A stretch of 15,268 bases of DNA, taken from Alphaproteobacteria bacterium (GTDB taxonomy: Bacteria; Pseudomonadota; Alphaproteobacteria; RF32; UBA3637). Position numbers and translations under genes: made by a program. The DNA lies in NCBI GenBank assembly GCA_017632555.1, contig JAGBRF010000076.1, positions 1 through 15,268 on the forward strand, given 5' to 3'. The notes under the pieces are model-generated. The model was given only the letters and a program-made list of their open reading frames with translations, did not search any database and was not told the origin of the DNA. This document shows, piece by piece, positions 1-8,308 of the stretch (its first letter is position 1; each line of letters starts with the position of its first letter).

Positions 1-322
1 ATCCTGCCGGTTATGTTTTCCATGATCTCCTGGGTTTTTCCGGGAGCGGTTTTCATGGCCTCCGAAAGGGCAAACATCTGGTTTTTCAGGTCATGCATGG
101 TCTTGTTGCTGACCTTCTGCCTTTCGGCCAGTTCGCGGTAATTGGCGATCTGCCCTTCGGTCTGCTTCTGCATCAGGTGCATCCGGGCCTTTTCCTTTTC
201 CTCCCGCTGCTGGTATTCCAGCAAGAAGAAAAGGCCGATGTTGGCGACGGTCAGGAGCAGCAGGGCGGCGACGGCATAATAGGTCAGGGTGGACGTTCCG
301 TCCTGAAGCGTGTATTCACCCA
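1..322 (-). CDS. Internal fragment of a GHKL-type sensor histidine kinase (both ends missing; probably foreign to this genome)
   Basis: Read on the minus strand, about 107 codons are open, from near 322 down to base 3. The order is a hydrophobic segment (codons at about 282-212, rich in Ala, Leu, Val and Phe), a charged Gln/Glu/Lys helical stretch that looks like a coiled coil, then HDLKNQ at 95-78 followed by MFALSEAM. A final membrane helix, a linker and an H-D-x-x-N box is the arrangement of AgrC/CitS-like histidine kinases of Firmicutes, where the His accepts phosphate from the GHKL ATPase domain. That domain would lie beyond base 1. Base composition is clearly GC-richer than everything to the right, and codons such as CTG, GCC and ACC dominate. 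The N-terminal side runs into the murE tail on the opposite strand, which cannot be natural for both genes. I infer a piece of another genome joined by chimeric assembly or amplification. The kinase call is moderate because only one motif is visible. Confidence 0.55.
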
Positions 323-419
323 GGGCAAAGGTCATGAGGAAGGTCAAATTGTCAACGGATTTACGCATCCGTTTAACGACCGCATTCAAGCTATTTTGGC
401 ATTAAGAAGTCAACAGGAA
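323..419 (+). CDS. murE: 3' end of murE, UDP-MurNAc-tripeptide synthetase (C-terminal ~32 codons, fused in frame to murF)
   Basis: The codons from 324 read GKGHEEGQIVNG, then PFNDR at 369-383. This is the hallmark end of MurE, where the GKGHE loop in the C-terminal ligase domain is followed by a conserved F-x-D-R. MurE adds the third residue, normally meso-diaminopimelate in Gram-negative bacteria, to UDP-MurNAc-L-Ala-D-Glu in the cytoplasm. Everything upstream of the GKGHE loop is missing because the sequence changes to unrelated DNA at about 322. The residue before GKGHE is Gln (CAG) where Ala is usual, so the break lies at or just before 324. No stop codon separates this tail from murF: the frame continues through about a dozen linker residues into the MurF N-terminus. 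The end given here is a domain boundary, not a stop. Identification is secure for so short a piece because the motif and its neighbour both fit. Confidence 0.8.
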
Positions 420-1790
420 ATCCCTCTTTGGACCAGCGAAGAATTAAAAACAGCCACTGGCGGAAAAGTTTATAAAACATTTATCGGTTATGGTGTTTCC
501 ATTGACACACGCACCATTCAACCGGGCGACATTTTCATTGCCTTGAAGGGTGAAAAAATTGACGGCCACAATTATGTTCAGGAAGCCTTGCGTAAAGGGG
601 CTGTTGCCGCAATCGTCAGCCATGATGTTGATGATGTTATTCAAACGGAAAAATTATTCTTTGTCGTCAACACCGATGAAGCATTGGAAGATATGGCGCG
701 CTATGCCGCACAAAATGCACACACTTTGAAAATCGGTATCACCGGCAGTTCGGGAAAAACGACAACAAAAGAAATGTTGGCATTGGCCTTAAAGGGATAA
801 GGTACAGTCCACGCCACACAAGGTAACTTAAACAATCAGTGGGGTGTTCCGTTGACTTTGGCGCGTTTGTCCCGTCTGTCCGATTGGGCCATTATCGAAA
901 TGGGTATGAATCATACGGGTGAAATGGAATACTTGTCCTATTTGGTTAAACCGGATATTGCTTTGATTACCATGATCGGATCGGCTCATCACGAATTTTT
1001 CAAAGACTTGCAAGATATTGCCTCTGCAAAGGCCGAAATTTTCAAACACATGAACAAAGGCGGTGCCGTTTTCTTAAACAGAGATAACGACCAATTCGGT
1101 TTCTTGAAAGAAAAAGCTCAAGAAAATGAAATTGCGCATATTTATTCATTCGGAAGTGCAAAAGATTCAACCGTTCGTTTATTGAATTATCAAGCCGATG
1201 TAAACGGTTCAAAAGCAACCATTCAAATCAATGGTCAATTAAAAGTTTTGGAATTGCAAACAACCGGATTACACTTCATCCAAAATGCGTTGGGTGTTTT
1301 GGGTGTTGTATTGGCTTTGGGTGCTGATTTGGATAAAGCCATCGAAAACTTAAAAGAAATGAAACCGTTAAAGGGACGTGGTGCACATGTTGTTGCCGAT
1401 ATTGAAGATAAAAAAATAACATTTATTGACGACACTTATAATGCCAACCCCAGTTCCATGGCGGCATCTTTGAATGTTTTGGGAACGGTGACGGGACGCA
1501 AAATCGCCGTATTGGGTGATATGCTTGAATTGGGCGAAAAATCCGCCGAAATGCACGTTGCCTTAAAAGATCCGATTATTCAAAACAACATCGATTTGGT
1601 CTTTACGGTCGGCGATGAAATGAGAAAATTATATGATGCTCTGCCCAACAATAAAAAAGGCGTTGCAGTCAGAAGCGTTGATGAAGTAGTTCAACCGCTG
1701 TTGGAAAACTTAAAAGACGGCGACACCGTTTTATTAAAAGGTTCAAATGGTATGAAATTATTTACTTTGTTGGAGAAATTAAATGTTTAG
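420..1790 (+). pseudogene. murF: murF, UDP-MurNAc-tripeptide:D-Ala-D-Ala ligase, interrupted by one in-frame TAA (possibly functional or a sequence error)
   Basis: MurF joins D-Ala-D-Ala to UDP-MurNAc-tripeptide using ATP, the last cytoplasmic step of precursor synthesis. The N-terminal substrate domain begins LWTSEELKTATGG at 426 and includes SIDTRTIQPGD. The ATP loop GSSGKTTTKE starts at 744. GNLNN at 822-836, GMNH at 902-913, DDTYNANPSSM near 1428 and LGDMLELG near 1515 are typical MurF motifs in the right order. A TAA at 798-800 interrupts this frame, yet the same frame continues on both sides with conserved residues and no length change. By alignment from memory the stop replaces one variable residue about 12 positions after GKT. 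One base change from a Gln (CAA) or Tyr codon would explain it. Restart at TTG 852 or ATG 900 would lose the ATP loop. There is no ATG or ribosome site at the murF N-terminus, so it is read as a MurE-MurF fusion. It overlaps mraY by 8 bases. MurF identity is certain; pseudogene status is not. Confidence 0.85.
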
Positions 1791-2823
1791 TTGTTTTTTG
1801 CCTGATTGTATTTTGCAAAATTGTTTTTTGGCCCTTGTTGCCGGCTTTGTTTTTTGCTTTATCGGTATGCCGCATTTTATCAACTTGATGCATGCGTTAA
1901 AGCAAAGTCAACCCATTCGGGATGACGGTCCGCAAACACATTTACAAAAACAAGGAACACCAACAATGGGCGGTGTCGTTATATTGGCGTCCGTTTTGTT
2001 CAGTACTCTTTTATTTGCGCCGATTTCGGAAGGTGCCGTTTGGTTGTTGATTGGTGTTATGATGATAATGGGTTTATTGGGTTTTTATGATGACTACTTA
2101 AAATTAAAAAGCCGTTCATCAAAAGGCGTCACCGGACGCCAACGTTTATTTGCCGAATTTATGACCGGCACATTGGCGATTTTAGGCAGCATTTATTTAA
2201 CACCGAACGAACTATCAACCGTTGTTCGTATCCCTTATCTGACAAGCGTTGTCATTCCGCTTGGCATTGTTTATGTTGCCTTTGCGGCGGTTGTTTTTAC
2301 GGGGACAACAAATGCGGTGAACTTGACGGACGGATTAGACGGATTGGTCAGCGTACCGTTGATGATTGCTTTCTTCTGTTTCGGTTTATTCGGATTCATT
2401 TCATCGGATTTGGAATTAAGCCGTTCGTTTGATTTATTTTACTTGCCGCACGTCAAAGGTGTTTGTGTTTTTGCGGCGGCCTGTATCGGTGCTTTGGGGG
2501 CATTTTTATGCTACAACAAAAAACCGGCAAAAATTTTCATGGGCGATGTCGGTGCTTTGGGATTGGGTGCCGCTTTGGGTATGATTGCAATTATCACACG
2601 GCAAGAAATTTTATTGGCGGTTATCGGCGCTTTGTTTGTTATCGAAGCCTTATCGGATATGATCCAAGTCGGTTCATACAAATATCGTCATAAACGCGTT
2701 TTTTTAATGGCTCCGATTCATCATCATTTTGAAAAAATGGGTTGGAGTGAGGTAAAAGTTGTTCGCAGCTTTTGGGCTTTTGCATTTATTATGGGATTGA
2801 TTGGTTTGGCAAGTTTATTATGA
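1783..2823 (+). CDS. mraY: MraY, phospho-MurNAc-pentapeptide translocase
   Basis: MraY is the polytopic inner-membrane enzyme that transfers phospho-MurNAc-pentapeptide from UDP to undecaprenyl phosphate, giving lipid I. The 346-residue product is slightly shorter than the ~360 usual in proteobacteria but has all family signatures: GTPTMGG at 58-64, the Asp pair in FYDDYLK (D103, D104), NLTDGLDGL at 180-188, FMGDVGALGLG from 252, and the APIHHHFE histidine cluster at 310-317. About ten hydrophobic segments are visible. The ATG at 1783 has GGAGA at 1772-1776 and lies inside the last codons of murF. Its TGA stop overlaps the ftsW start in an ATGA. In most alphaproteobacterial clusters murD would come next; here it does not. 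The identification is secure. Confidence 0.97.
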   Translation: MFSCFLPDCILQNCFLALVAGFVFCFIGMPHFINLMHALKQSQPIRDDGPQTHLQKQGTPTMGGVVILASVLFSTLLFAPISEGAVWLLIGVMMIMGLLGFYDDYLKLKSRSSKGVTGRQRLFAEFMTGTLAILGSIYLTPNELSTVVRIPYLTSVVIPLGIVYVAFAAVVFTGTTNAVNLTDGLDGLVSVPLMIAFFCFGLFGFISSDLELSRSFDLFYLPHVKGVCVFAAACIGALGAFLCYNKKPAKIFMGDVGALGLGAALGMIAIITRQEILLAVIGALFVIEALSDMIQVGSYKYRHKRVFLMAPIHHHFEKMGWSEVKVVRSFWAFAFIMGLIGLASLL

Positions 2824-3959
2824 CGATTAGGAAAGAATATCTGAAAATAAAATCTTTTTTTGTCGAATGGGCCAGAACGCTTGACAGAGGTTTGTTATGG
2901 GCTATTTTGGCACTGATTATTTGCGGTATATTCTTGACATTTTCAGCATCCCCGGCCGTTGCCGAACGCGTAATTAAAACAAAAGACACTTTCTATTTTG
3001 TCAAAAAGCAACTGTTCTTTTTGTTCCCGTCCGTCTTGTTGATGTTCGGCGTTTCTATGCTGTCCCCGAAACACGTCAGACGGTTTTCCTTTTTGATTTT
3101 CGTATCATTTTTTATTCTACTGATTTGCACATTGCTTTTCGGAACCGAAGTAAAAGGTGCAAAACGGTGGCTTTATTTCCCCGGTTTTTCCATTCAACCG
3201 TCTGAATTTATCAAGCCGGCATTCGCCGTTGTTTGCGCTTGGATTTTTGCTTCCGGTCGTTTGATAAAAGGCTTTCCCGGTATTCCCATCGCCGGTTTAA
3301 TTTATGCGGCGGTTATTTCGTTATTGTTATTGCAACCGGACTTTGGTATGTCCATCACAATTTCGGCCATTTGGGGTTCTCAATTATTCTTGGCGGGCAT
3401 TTCTTTTTGGTGGATTATTTTGCTGTCTTTGGGTGCGTTGGGCGGTGTGGGTGCGGCCTACAAACTATTACCGCATGTTCAAAGCCGTATCAACCGTTTT
3501 TTGAATCCGGAAAGCGGTGGCGATTCATTCCAAGTGGATACGTCATTGAATGCGCTTCATAATGCCGGTTGGTTCGGACGCGGTCCCGGTGAAGGCATTA
3601 TTAAAAGCAAATTGCCCGATGCTCACACGGATTTTATTTTAGCGGTTGCCGCAGAAGAATATGGTTTTTTGATGAGTATATTCGTTGTTGCCTTGTTTGC
3701 CTTTATTGTGTTCCGGGGCTTTTACATCATGAGTAAAGAAAAAAATTTGTTTAATATGCTCGCCGTGGCTGGACTTTTGACTCAATTTGGTGTACAAGCA
3801 TTTATAAATATGGCATCAACGCTGGATTTGATTCCGACAAAAGGTATGACGTTACCTTTCATTTCTTATGGTGGTTCGTCTTTGCTTTCTTTGGCTTTCG
3901 GATTAGGCGTTATTTTGTCGTTGACACGCAGACACCCAACACAGGGAGGATTAGAATGA
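2820..3959 (+). CDS. ftsW: FtsW, septal peptidoglycan glycosyltransferase (SEDS family)
   Basis: FtsW is an integral membrane lipid II polymerase that acts with a class B penicillin-binding protein (FtsI) at the septum. The start chosen is the ATG at 2820, overlapping the mraY stop by four bases. A longer in-frame reading to 2772 would lie inside mraY. No clear ribosome site precedes 2820, so translation probably depends on coupling with mraY. The product is 379 residues with roughly ten membrane segments. Visible signatures are GAKRWL at 113-118, QPSEFIK at 126-132, LLQPDFGMS from 170, the extracellular loop AGWFGRGPGEG ending in AHTDFI (D271 matches the SEDS catalytic Asp), and GMTLPFISYGGSSLL at 342-356. 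The start of that last stretch and the HTDF loop separate FtsW from RodA only weakly, but the dcw position settles the call. Confidence 0.95.
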   Translation: MTIRKEYLKIKSFFVEWARTLDRGLLWAILALIICGIFLTFSASPAVAERVIKTKDTFYFVKKQLFFLFPSVLLMFGVSMLSPKHVRRFSFLIFVSFFILLICTLLFGTEVKGAKRWLYFPGFSIQPSEFIKPAFAVVCAWIFASGRLIKGFPGIPIAGLIYAAVISLLLLQPDFGMSITISAIWGSQLFLAGISFWWIILLSLGALGGVGAAYKLLPHVQSRINRFLNPESGGDSFQVDTSLNALHNAGWFGRGPGEGIIKSKLPDAHTDFILAVAAEEYGFLMSIFVVALFAFIVFRGFYIMSKEKNLFNMLAVAGLLTQFGVQAFINMASTLDLIPTKGMTLPFISYGGSSLLSLAFGLGVILSLTRRHPTQGGLE

Positions 3960-5062
3960 AGAAAAATTTGATTGTATTGACAACGGGCGGAACAGGCGGA
4001 CACATTTTCCCCGCCGAAGCAGTTGCTTCTTATTTGGTCAAACAAAAAGATTATAAATTGGCATTTATCACGGATAAACGTATTCAAAAAAGAATTTCGG
4101 GAACTTTGGCAACTTTGCCGGTTTACTATATTTGCGCTTCTTCCATTACAGGCCGTGGATTTTTCGGAAAAGTAAAAGCCGCTTTCAAATTGGCCTATGG
4201 CACATTACAAGCCGTACGTGTTTTGATAAAATTACGTCCGCGTTTGGTTGTCGGATTCGGCGGATATGCTTCTGTACCTGCTGTTTTGGCGGCACAATTT
4301 TTGCATATTCCGGTTGCTTTACATGAACAAAATGCCGTTTTGGGCAGAGCCAATCGCCTGTTGGCACGCCGGACTTGTTTAATTGCAACAACATTTACGC
4401 CGACAAAACAAATCCCGCAAGGTGCAAAAACCATTCAAACGGGTATGCCGGTTCGTCCGCAAATTATTGCAAAAGCCAACACACCCTATCCGACAGATAC
4501 GGAAGAATTCCGCTTATTCATTATGGGTGGCAGTCAAGGGGCAAGAGCTTTTTCGGATATTTTACCAAAGGCGTTGGTCGCTTTATCCCCCGAATTAAAA
4601 GCGAAGTTGGTTTTAACACAACAAGTGCGTGCGGAAGATATGGATCGTGTTCAGGAAGAATACAGAAACTCTGGTATCAAATCAATCAACTTATCGCCGT
4701 TTTTTGATAACGTGCCGGAAATTTTATCCGATGCACATTTGGTTATTTCTCGTTCGGGTGCTTCCAGCTTGGCCGAATTTTCAATGTTGGGTCGCCCTGC
4801 TTTGTTGATTCCGTTGCCCACAGCGGCAGACGATCACCAAACCGCCAACGCACGTATTTGGACAGCAGACGGCGCCGGTTGGTTGATGGTTGAAAAAGAA
4901 ACAACACCGGAAGTTATCACAGAACGTTTAACTTCTTTGATGGAAAATCCGACTGTTTTGACGAATGCGGCACAATGCGCATTAAACACAAACCCCAAAA
5001 TCAGTGCGGACAAAGCTTTGGCTGATGCGATTACGGATATTTTAAAGGAAAAAGCCAAATGA
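3956..5062 (+). CDS. murG: MurG, UDP-GlcNAc:lipid I N-acetylglucosaminyltransferase
   Basis: MurG is a GT-B fold transferase on the cytoplasmic face of the inner membrane. It adds GlcNAc to lipid I to form lipid II, the substrate of FtsW encoded just upstream. The 368-residue product has GGTGGHIFPA at 11-20 (H16 in the acceptor-side glycine loop), GFGGYASVPA at 100-109, HEQNAVLGRANR at 123-134, GGSQGA at 191-196, and the donor-binding SRSGASSLAE at 265-274 followed by the DDHQTANA element near 292-299. The ATG at 3956 overlaps the ftsW stop (ATGA) and has a strong GGGAGGA ribosome site at 3944-3950, so this gene can initiate efficiently by itself. Length and motif order are normal for the family. 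Confidence 0.97.
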   Translation: MKKNLIVLTTGGTGGHIFPAEAVASYLVKQKDYKLAFITDKRIQKRISGTLATLPVYYICASSITGRGFFGKVKAAFKLAYGTLQAVRVLIKLRPRLVVGFGGYASVPAVLAAQFLHIPVALHEQNAVLGRANRLLARRTCLIATTFTPTKQIPQGAKTIQTGMPVRPQIIAKANTPYPTDTEEFRLFIMGGSQGARAFSDILPKALVALSPELKAKLVLTQQVRAEDMDRVQEEYRNSGIKSINLSPFFDNVPEILSDAHLVISRSGASSLAEFSMLGRPALLIPLPTAADDHQTANARIWTADGAGWLMVEKETTPEVITERLTSLMENPTVLTNAAQCALNTNPKISADKALADAITDILKEKAK

Positions 5063-6453
5063 TTTATTTTAAGGATAAACTGATTCATTTTATCGGTATC
5101 GGTGGTATTGGAATGAGTGCCATCGCAGAAGACCTGCAAGCTATGGGCATTCGTGTTCAAGGTTCAAATGATGTTGAAAATGACAGCACCAGACGTTTGA
5201 AAAAACGCGGTATTCCCGTTTTTATCGGACAAAAAGATCCTTCTGTTTTAAACAATGTTGATGTAGTTATTATTTCATCGGCAATTCATTCGGACAACGT
5301 GGAATTACAAGAAGCAACTCGAAGGGGTTTGCCAATCGGACATCGTGCCGAAATGTTGGCTCAACTGATGCGTTATAAACAAGGCATTGCCGTTGCCGGC
5401 ACACACGGGAAAACAACGACTTCGTCCATGGTTTCACATTTGATGATAACGGGTGGTTTTGCGCCTTCTTGTATTATCGGCGGGTTGATGAATAATTATC
5501 AAACAAACAGTATTCTTGGCAAATCCGATTGGATGGTTGTTGAAGCTGACGAATCTGATGGCAGTTTTTTGCGTTTGAATAAAACCGTATCCGTTGTCAC
5601 CAGTATGGACCCGGAACATTTGGATTATTACGGTTCCGTTGAAAAAATGAATTTGGCTTATTTACACTTTTTGCAAACAACTTCTTTTTACGGGTTCTGT
5701 GTCGTTTGTACCGATCATCCCGTTGTAAAAGAAACCGTGCAAAATGTTAAAAATCGCCACATCATTTCTTACGGATTAAACGATGATGCTTTCATTAAAG
5801 CCACCAACATTCAAATAAAAGCAGACGAAATTCATTTTGACATCGTCAAAGGCGATATTGTTTATCCCGATTTTGTTTTGCACATGTTCGGACGGCACAA
5901 TGTATTGAACGCTTTGGCGGCTTTTGCCATTGTTGATGAATTGGGAATGCCCATCGATAAAATCCGTGCCGGATTGGCTTCATTTGAGGGTGTTCAAAGA
6001 CGTTTCACAAAACGCGGTGAAGTGGACGGTATTTTAATTTATGATGATTATGCCCACCACCCCGAAGAAATCAAAGCAACTTTAAGGGCGGCAAAAGAAG
6101 CTATTCCAAACAATAAGGTTATTGCCATTTTCCAACCGCACCGTTATTCGCGTCTTTCCGATTTAATGGGTGAATTTACACAAGCGTTTAACAATGCGGA
6201 TATTTTATTGGTGACTGATGTTTATCCGGCCGGTGAAAAACCCATAAAAAACATCGATAAAGAAAATTTCATTAAAAAAGTTATTCATCAAAATGCTATG
6301 GCCCTTAAAGATGAAAATGATATGGTCAATAAAATAGCCGACATGGCATCACCCGGTGATTTGGTTATCGGTCTTGGCGCAGGCAGTATTTCAAGTTGGA
6401 TAAAGGCTTTGCCTGAAAATTTAAAACAAAGGAAGGATAAAAATGTTCTTTAA
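5059..6453 (+). CDS. murC: MurC, UDP-N-acetylmuramate--L-alanine ligase
   Basis: MurC adds L-Ala to UDP-MurNAc with ATP in the cytoplasm, the first peptide-stem step. The 464-residue protein shows the three Mur-ligase domains. The N-terminal Rossmann-like part has GIGGIGMSAIAE at 13-24. The central ATPase part has AGTHGKTTTSSM at 113-124 and EADESDGSF at 162-170. The C-terminal part begins near 315, with DDYAHHPEEIKA at 329-340 and FQPHRYSRL at 358-366. The HGK loop and YAHHP are characteristic of MurC and its relative Mpl. Cluster position and length favour MurC. The ATG at 5059 overlaps the murG stop by four bases, with AAAGGAA at 5044-5050. Nothing is unusual in the gene. Confidence 0.97.
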   Translation: MIYFKDKLIHFIGIGGIGMSAIAEDLQAMGIRVQGSNDVENDSTRRLKKRGIPVFIGQKDPSVLNNVDVVIISSAIHSDNVELQEATRRGLPIGHRAEMLAQLMRYKQGIAVAGTHGKTTTSSMVSHLMITGGFAPSCIIGGLMNNYQTNSILGKSDWMVVEADESDGSFLRLNKTVSVVTSMDPEHLDYYGSVEKMNLAYLHFLQTTSFYGFCVVCTDHPVVKETVQNVKNRHIISYGLNDDAFIKATNIQIKADEIHFDIVKGDIVYPDFVLHMFGRHNVLNALAAFAIVDELGMPIDKIRAGLASFEGVQRRFTKRGEVDGILIYDDYAHHPEEIKATLRAAKEAIPNNKVIAIFQPHRYSRLSDLMGEFTQAFNNADILLVTDVYPAGEKPIKNIDKENFIKKVIHQNAMALKDENDMVNKIADMASPGDLVIGLGAGSISSWIKALPENLKQRKDKNVL

Positions 6454-7384
6454 CATCTTTCAAAAGTTATTTTCAAAACATATCCATTTTGTTTTTCCGC
6501 CAACGAAAGCAGAAATTAAAACAAACGTCCCTTTATCCAAAAAAACTTGGATGGGTGTAGGTGGTAATGCCGAATTTTATTTTGAACCGTTAGATGAAAA
6601 AGATTTATGCAACTTCATTAAAAACAAACCGGAAATTCCTATGCTGATTTTGGGCGGTGGATCCAATATCATCGTGCGTGATGGCGGTGTGCCGGGAATT
6701 ACCATTCATTTGGGAAAAACGTTTGCAAATGTGACAAAAGACGGTGACCACATCATTTGCGGTGCCGGATTATTGAATATGGATTTATCACGTTTCGCAC
6801 AAAAAAACGGATTATCCGGATTTGAATTTTTATGCGGTATTCCGGGAACAGTCGGAGGCGCTTTACGTATGAACGCCGGCGCTTACGGTTCCGAAATCAA
6901 AGATGTTTTGGTTTCCGTCCGCGTAGTGGACAGTTCGGGACAAATTCAAGAAATGACACCTCAATCCGATTTTTTCAAATATCGTGAAAATGCTTTGCCG
7001 GACGATTGGATTTTTATCGGTGCAACATTCAAAGGAACACCCGAAAATCCCGAAAAAATAGCCGCAACGATGCAAAAATTCAAAGAAAAAAGAGAGGCTT
7101 CTCAACCCATGGGCGTTAAAACTTGCGGTTCCACATTCAAAAATCCGATTGGTTTGACCGCATGGTCTTTAATTGAAAAAGCCGGTTGCCGTGATTTGAA
7201 AAAAGGTGATGCTTGTATTTCATCAAAACACGCCAACTTTTTAATCAACAACGGCAAAGCGTCTTGTGATGATGTGGAAGGGTTGGGCGAAGAAATACGC
7301 AAACGCGTTTATGATAAATGCGGTGTTATGTTGGAATGGGAAGTTAAACGGGTCGGATTACCCAAACAACCGGAGGATGATTAA
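6443..7384 (+). CDS. murB: MurB, UDP-N-acetylenolpyruvoylglucosamine reductase
   Basis: MurB is the FAD and NADPH-dependent reductase that makes UDP-MurNAc, the substrate of MurC. The 313-residue product has the FAD-binding GGGSNIIVRDGG at 71-82 and the GIPGTVGGALRMNAGAYG stretch at 132-149. The YR pair lies at 180-181, and CGSTFKNP at 228-235 has S230 in the position of the catalytic serine. The C-terminal LEWEV at 297-301 carries the conserved Glu. GSTFKNP and the compact C-terminus fit the shorter type II MurB rather than the enterobacterial type I. The ATG at 6443 lies 11 bases inside murC and has GGAAGG at 6431-6436. The stop directly abuts the ddl start. The first ~20 residues are basic and hydrophobic and precede the conserved core, so a slightly later start cannot be excluded, but no better ribosome site is seen. 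Confidence 0.96.
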   Translation: MFFNIFQKLFSKHIHFVFPPTKAEIKTNVPLSKKTWMGVGGNAEFYFEPLDEKDLCNFIKNKPEIPMLILGGGSNIIVRDGGVPGITIHLGKTFANVTKDGDHIICGAGLLNMDLSRFAQKNGLSGFEFLCGIPGTVGGALRMNAGAYGSEIKDVLVSVRVVDSSGQIQEMTPQSDFFKYRENALPDDWIFIGATFKGTPENPEKIAATMQKFKEKREASQPMGVKTCGSTFKNPIGLTAWSLIEKAGCRDLKKGDACISSKHANFLINNGKASCDDVEGLGEEIRKRVYDKCGVMLEWEVKRVGLPKQPEDD

Positions 7385-8308
7385 ATGAAAAAAGTTGTTG
7401 TTTTGGCTTATGGTGTATCAAGTGAAAAAGAAGTTTCTATGCAAAGCGGACAAGGTGTTTTTGATGCTTTGTTAAAAAAAGGATATGATGCTCATTTGGT
7501 CAAAGTAACAGATGATGTTTTATCTTTGGTTCAAACATTACAACAAATTAAACCGGACGTTGTTTTTAATGCGCTTCATGGTCGATTCGGTGAAGACGGA
7601 AACATTCAAGGATTATTAAACTTGATGGGTATTCCATACACGCATTCGGGTGTTTTGGCTTCTGCTCTTGGTATGGATAAACACTATGCAAAGATATTGT
7701 TTGAATTGGCGGGTATTCCCGTAGCACCGGAAAAACTTGTGACTCTGTATGATTTCAAAAAGGGAAACACATTGCCTTTCCCCTATGTCATAAAGCCACT
7801 CAACGAAGGTTCGACATTGGGTGTTCACATTATCGAAAACGCCGACCAAGAAAAAACATTGATTGACACTTGGCCGTTTGGCGGAGCTGTGGTAATGATG
7901 GAAGCGTATATTCCCGGACGTGAAATGACCGTCAGCGTTTTGAACGGAAAAGCGTTGGGTGTAACGGAAATATGTCCGCACACCGGATTTTATGACTATA
8001 AAAATAAATACACAGCCAACTGCACGGATCATTTAGTGCCGGCTCCCGTTCCGGAAAAGTATGCTGATTTGATGAAAAAATATGCCGAAAAAGCGCATCA
8101 AATTTTGGGGTGCCGGGGTGTCAGCCGGACGGATTTCCGCTATGATGACGTGACGAATCCGTCAAAAGTTCATATCGTTGCTTTGGAAATAAATACCCAA
8201 CCCGGAATGACAAACTTATCTTTATTACCGGAAAGCGCAAAATATGCTGGTATTTCTTATGAAGATTTGGTATCTTTGTTAGTAGAGGAAGCCGTATGCG
8301 ACAAATAA
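7385..8308 (+). CDS. ddl: Ddl, D-alanine--D-alanine ligase
   Basis: Ddl makes D-Ala-D-Ala in the cytoplasm for the MurF reaction. The 307-residue ATP-grasp protein has SSEKEVSMQSG from 12, matching the first-D-Ala pocket of the family, where the usual text is GGxSxEREVS. Here it reads YGVSSEKEVS, a mild deviation. HGRFGEDGNIQG lies near 65-76, VIKPLNEGSTLG is the ATP-binding segment, YDYKNKYTA is the mobile loop, and EINTQPGMTNLSLLPESA near the C-terminus carries the metal ligands and the substrate Ser. The ATG at 7385 starts on the base after the murB stop, with GGAGG at 7372-7376. It overlaps ftsQ by 13 bases. The dcw position corresponds to ddlB of other proteobacteria. No duplicate is visible in the window. 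Confidence 0.96.
   Translation: MKKVVVLAYGVSSEKEVSMQSGQGVFDALLKKGYDAHLVKVTDDVLSLVQTLQQIKPDVVFNALHGRFGEDGNIQGLLNLMGIPYTHSGVLASALGMDKHYAKILFELAGIPVAPEKLVTLYDFKKGNTLPFPYVIKPLNEGSTLGVHIIENADQEKTLIDTWPFGGAVVMMEAYIPGREMTVSVLNGKALGVTEICPHTGFYDYKNKYTANCTDHLVPAPVPEKYADLMKKYAEKAHQILGCRGVSRTDFRYDDVTNPSKVHIVALEINTQPGMTNLSLLPESAKYAGISYEDLVSLLVEEAVCDK

Noticed and set aside
93..800. An open frame that could be annotated as one 235-residue gene starting at ATG 93
   Set aside because: Its first ~77 codons are the antisense of the kinase fragment, the next ~32 are the MurE tail, and the rest is MurF. The ATG is the complement of the kinase His codon and has no role as a start.
2772..2819. An upstream ATG at 2772 as the ftsW start
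   Set aside because: It would overlap mraY by 52 bases and add residues translated from another frame of conserved mraY codons. The ATGA overlap at 2820 matches the pattern of the neighbouring genes.
1783..2823. MraY looked short at 346 residues, raising the idea of truncation
   Set aside because: All catalytic motifs and the terminal membrane segments are present; the shorter ends are within family variation.
780..2830. Stop-codon reassignment as an explanation of the internal TAA in murF
   Set aside because: TAA ends murC, murB, ddl, ftsQ, ftsA, ftsZ and the ialB-like gene at natural C-termini. TGA also ends mraY, ftsW and murG, so the standard code is in use.
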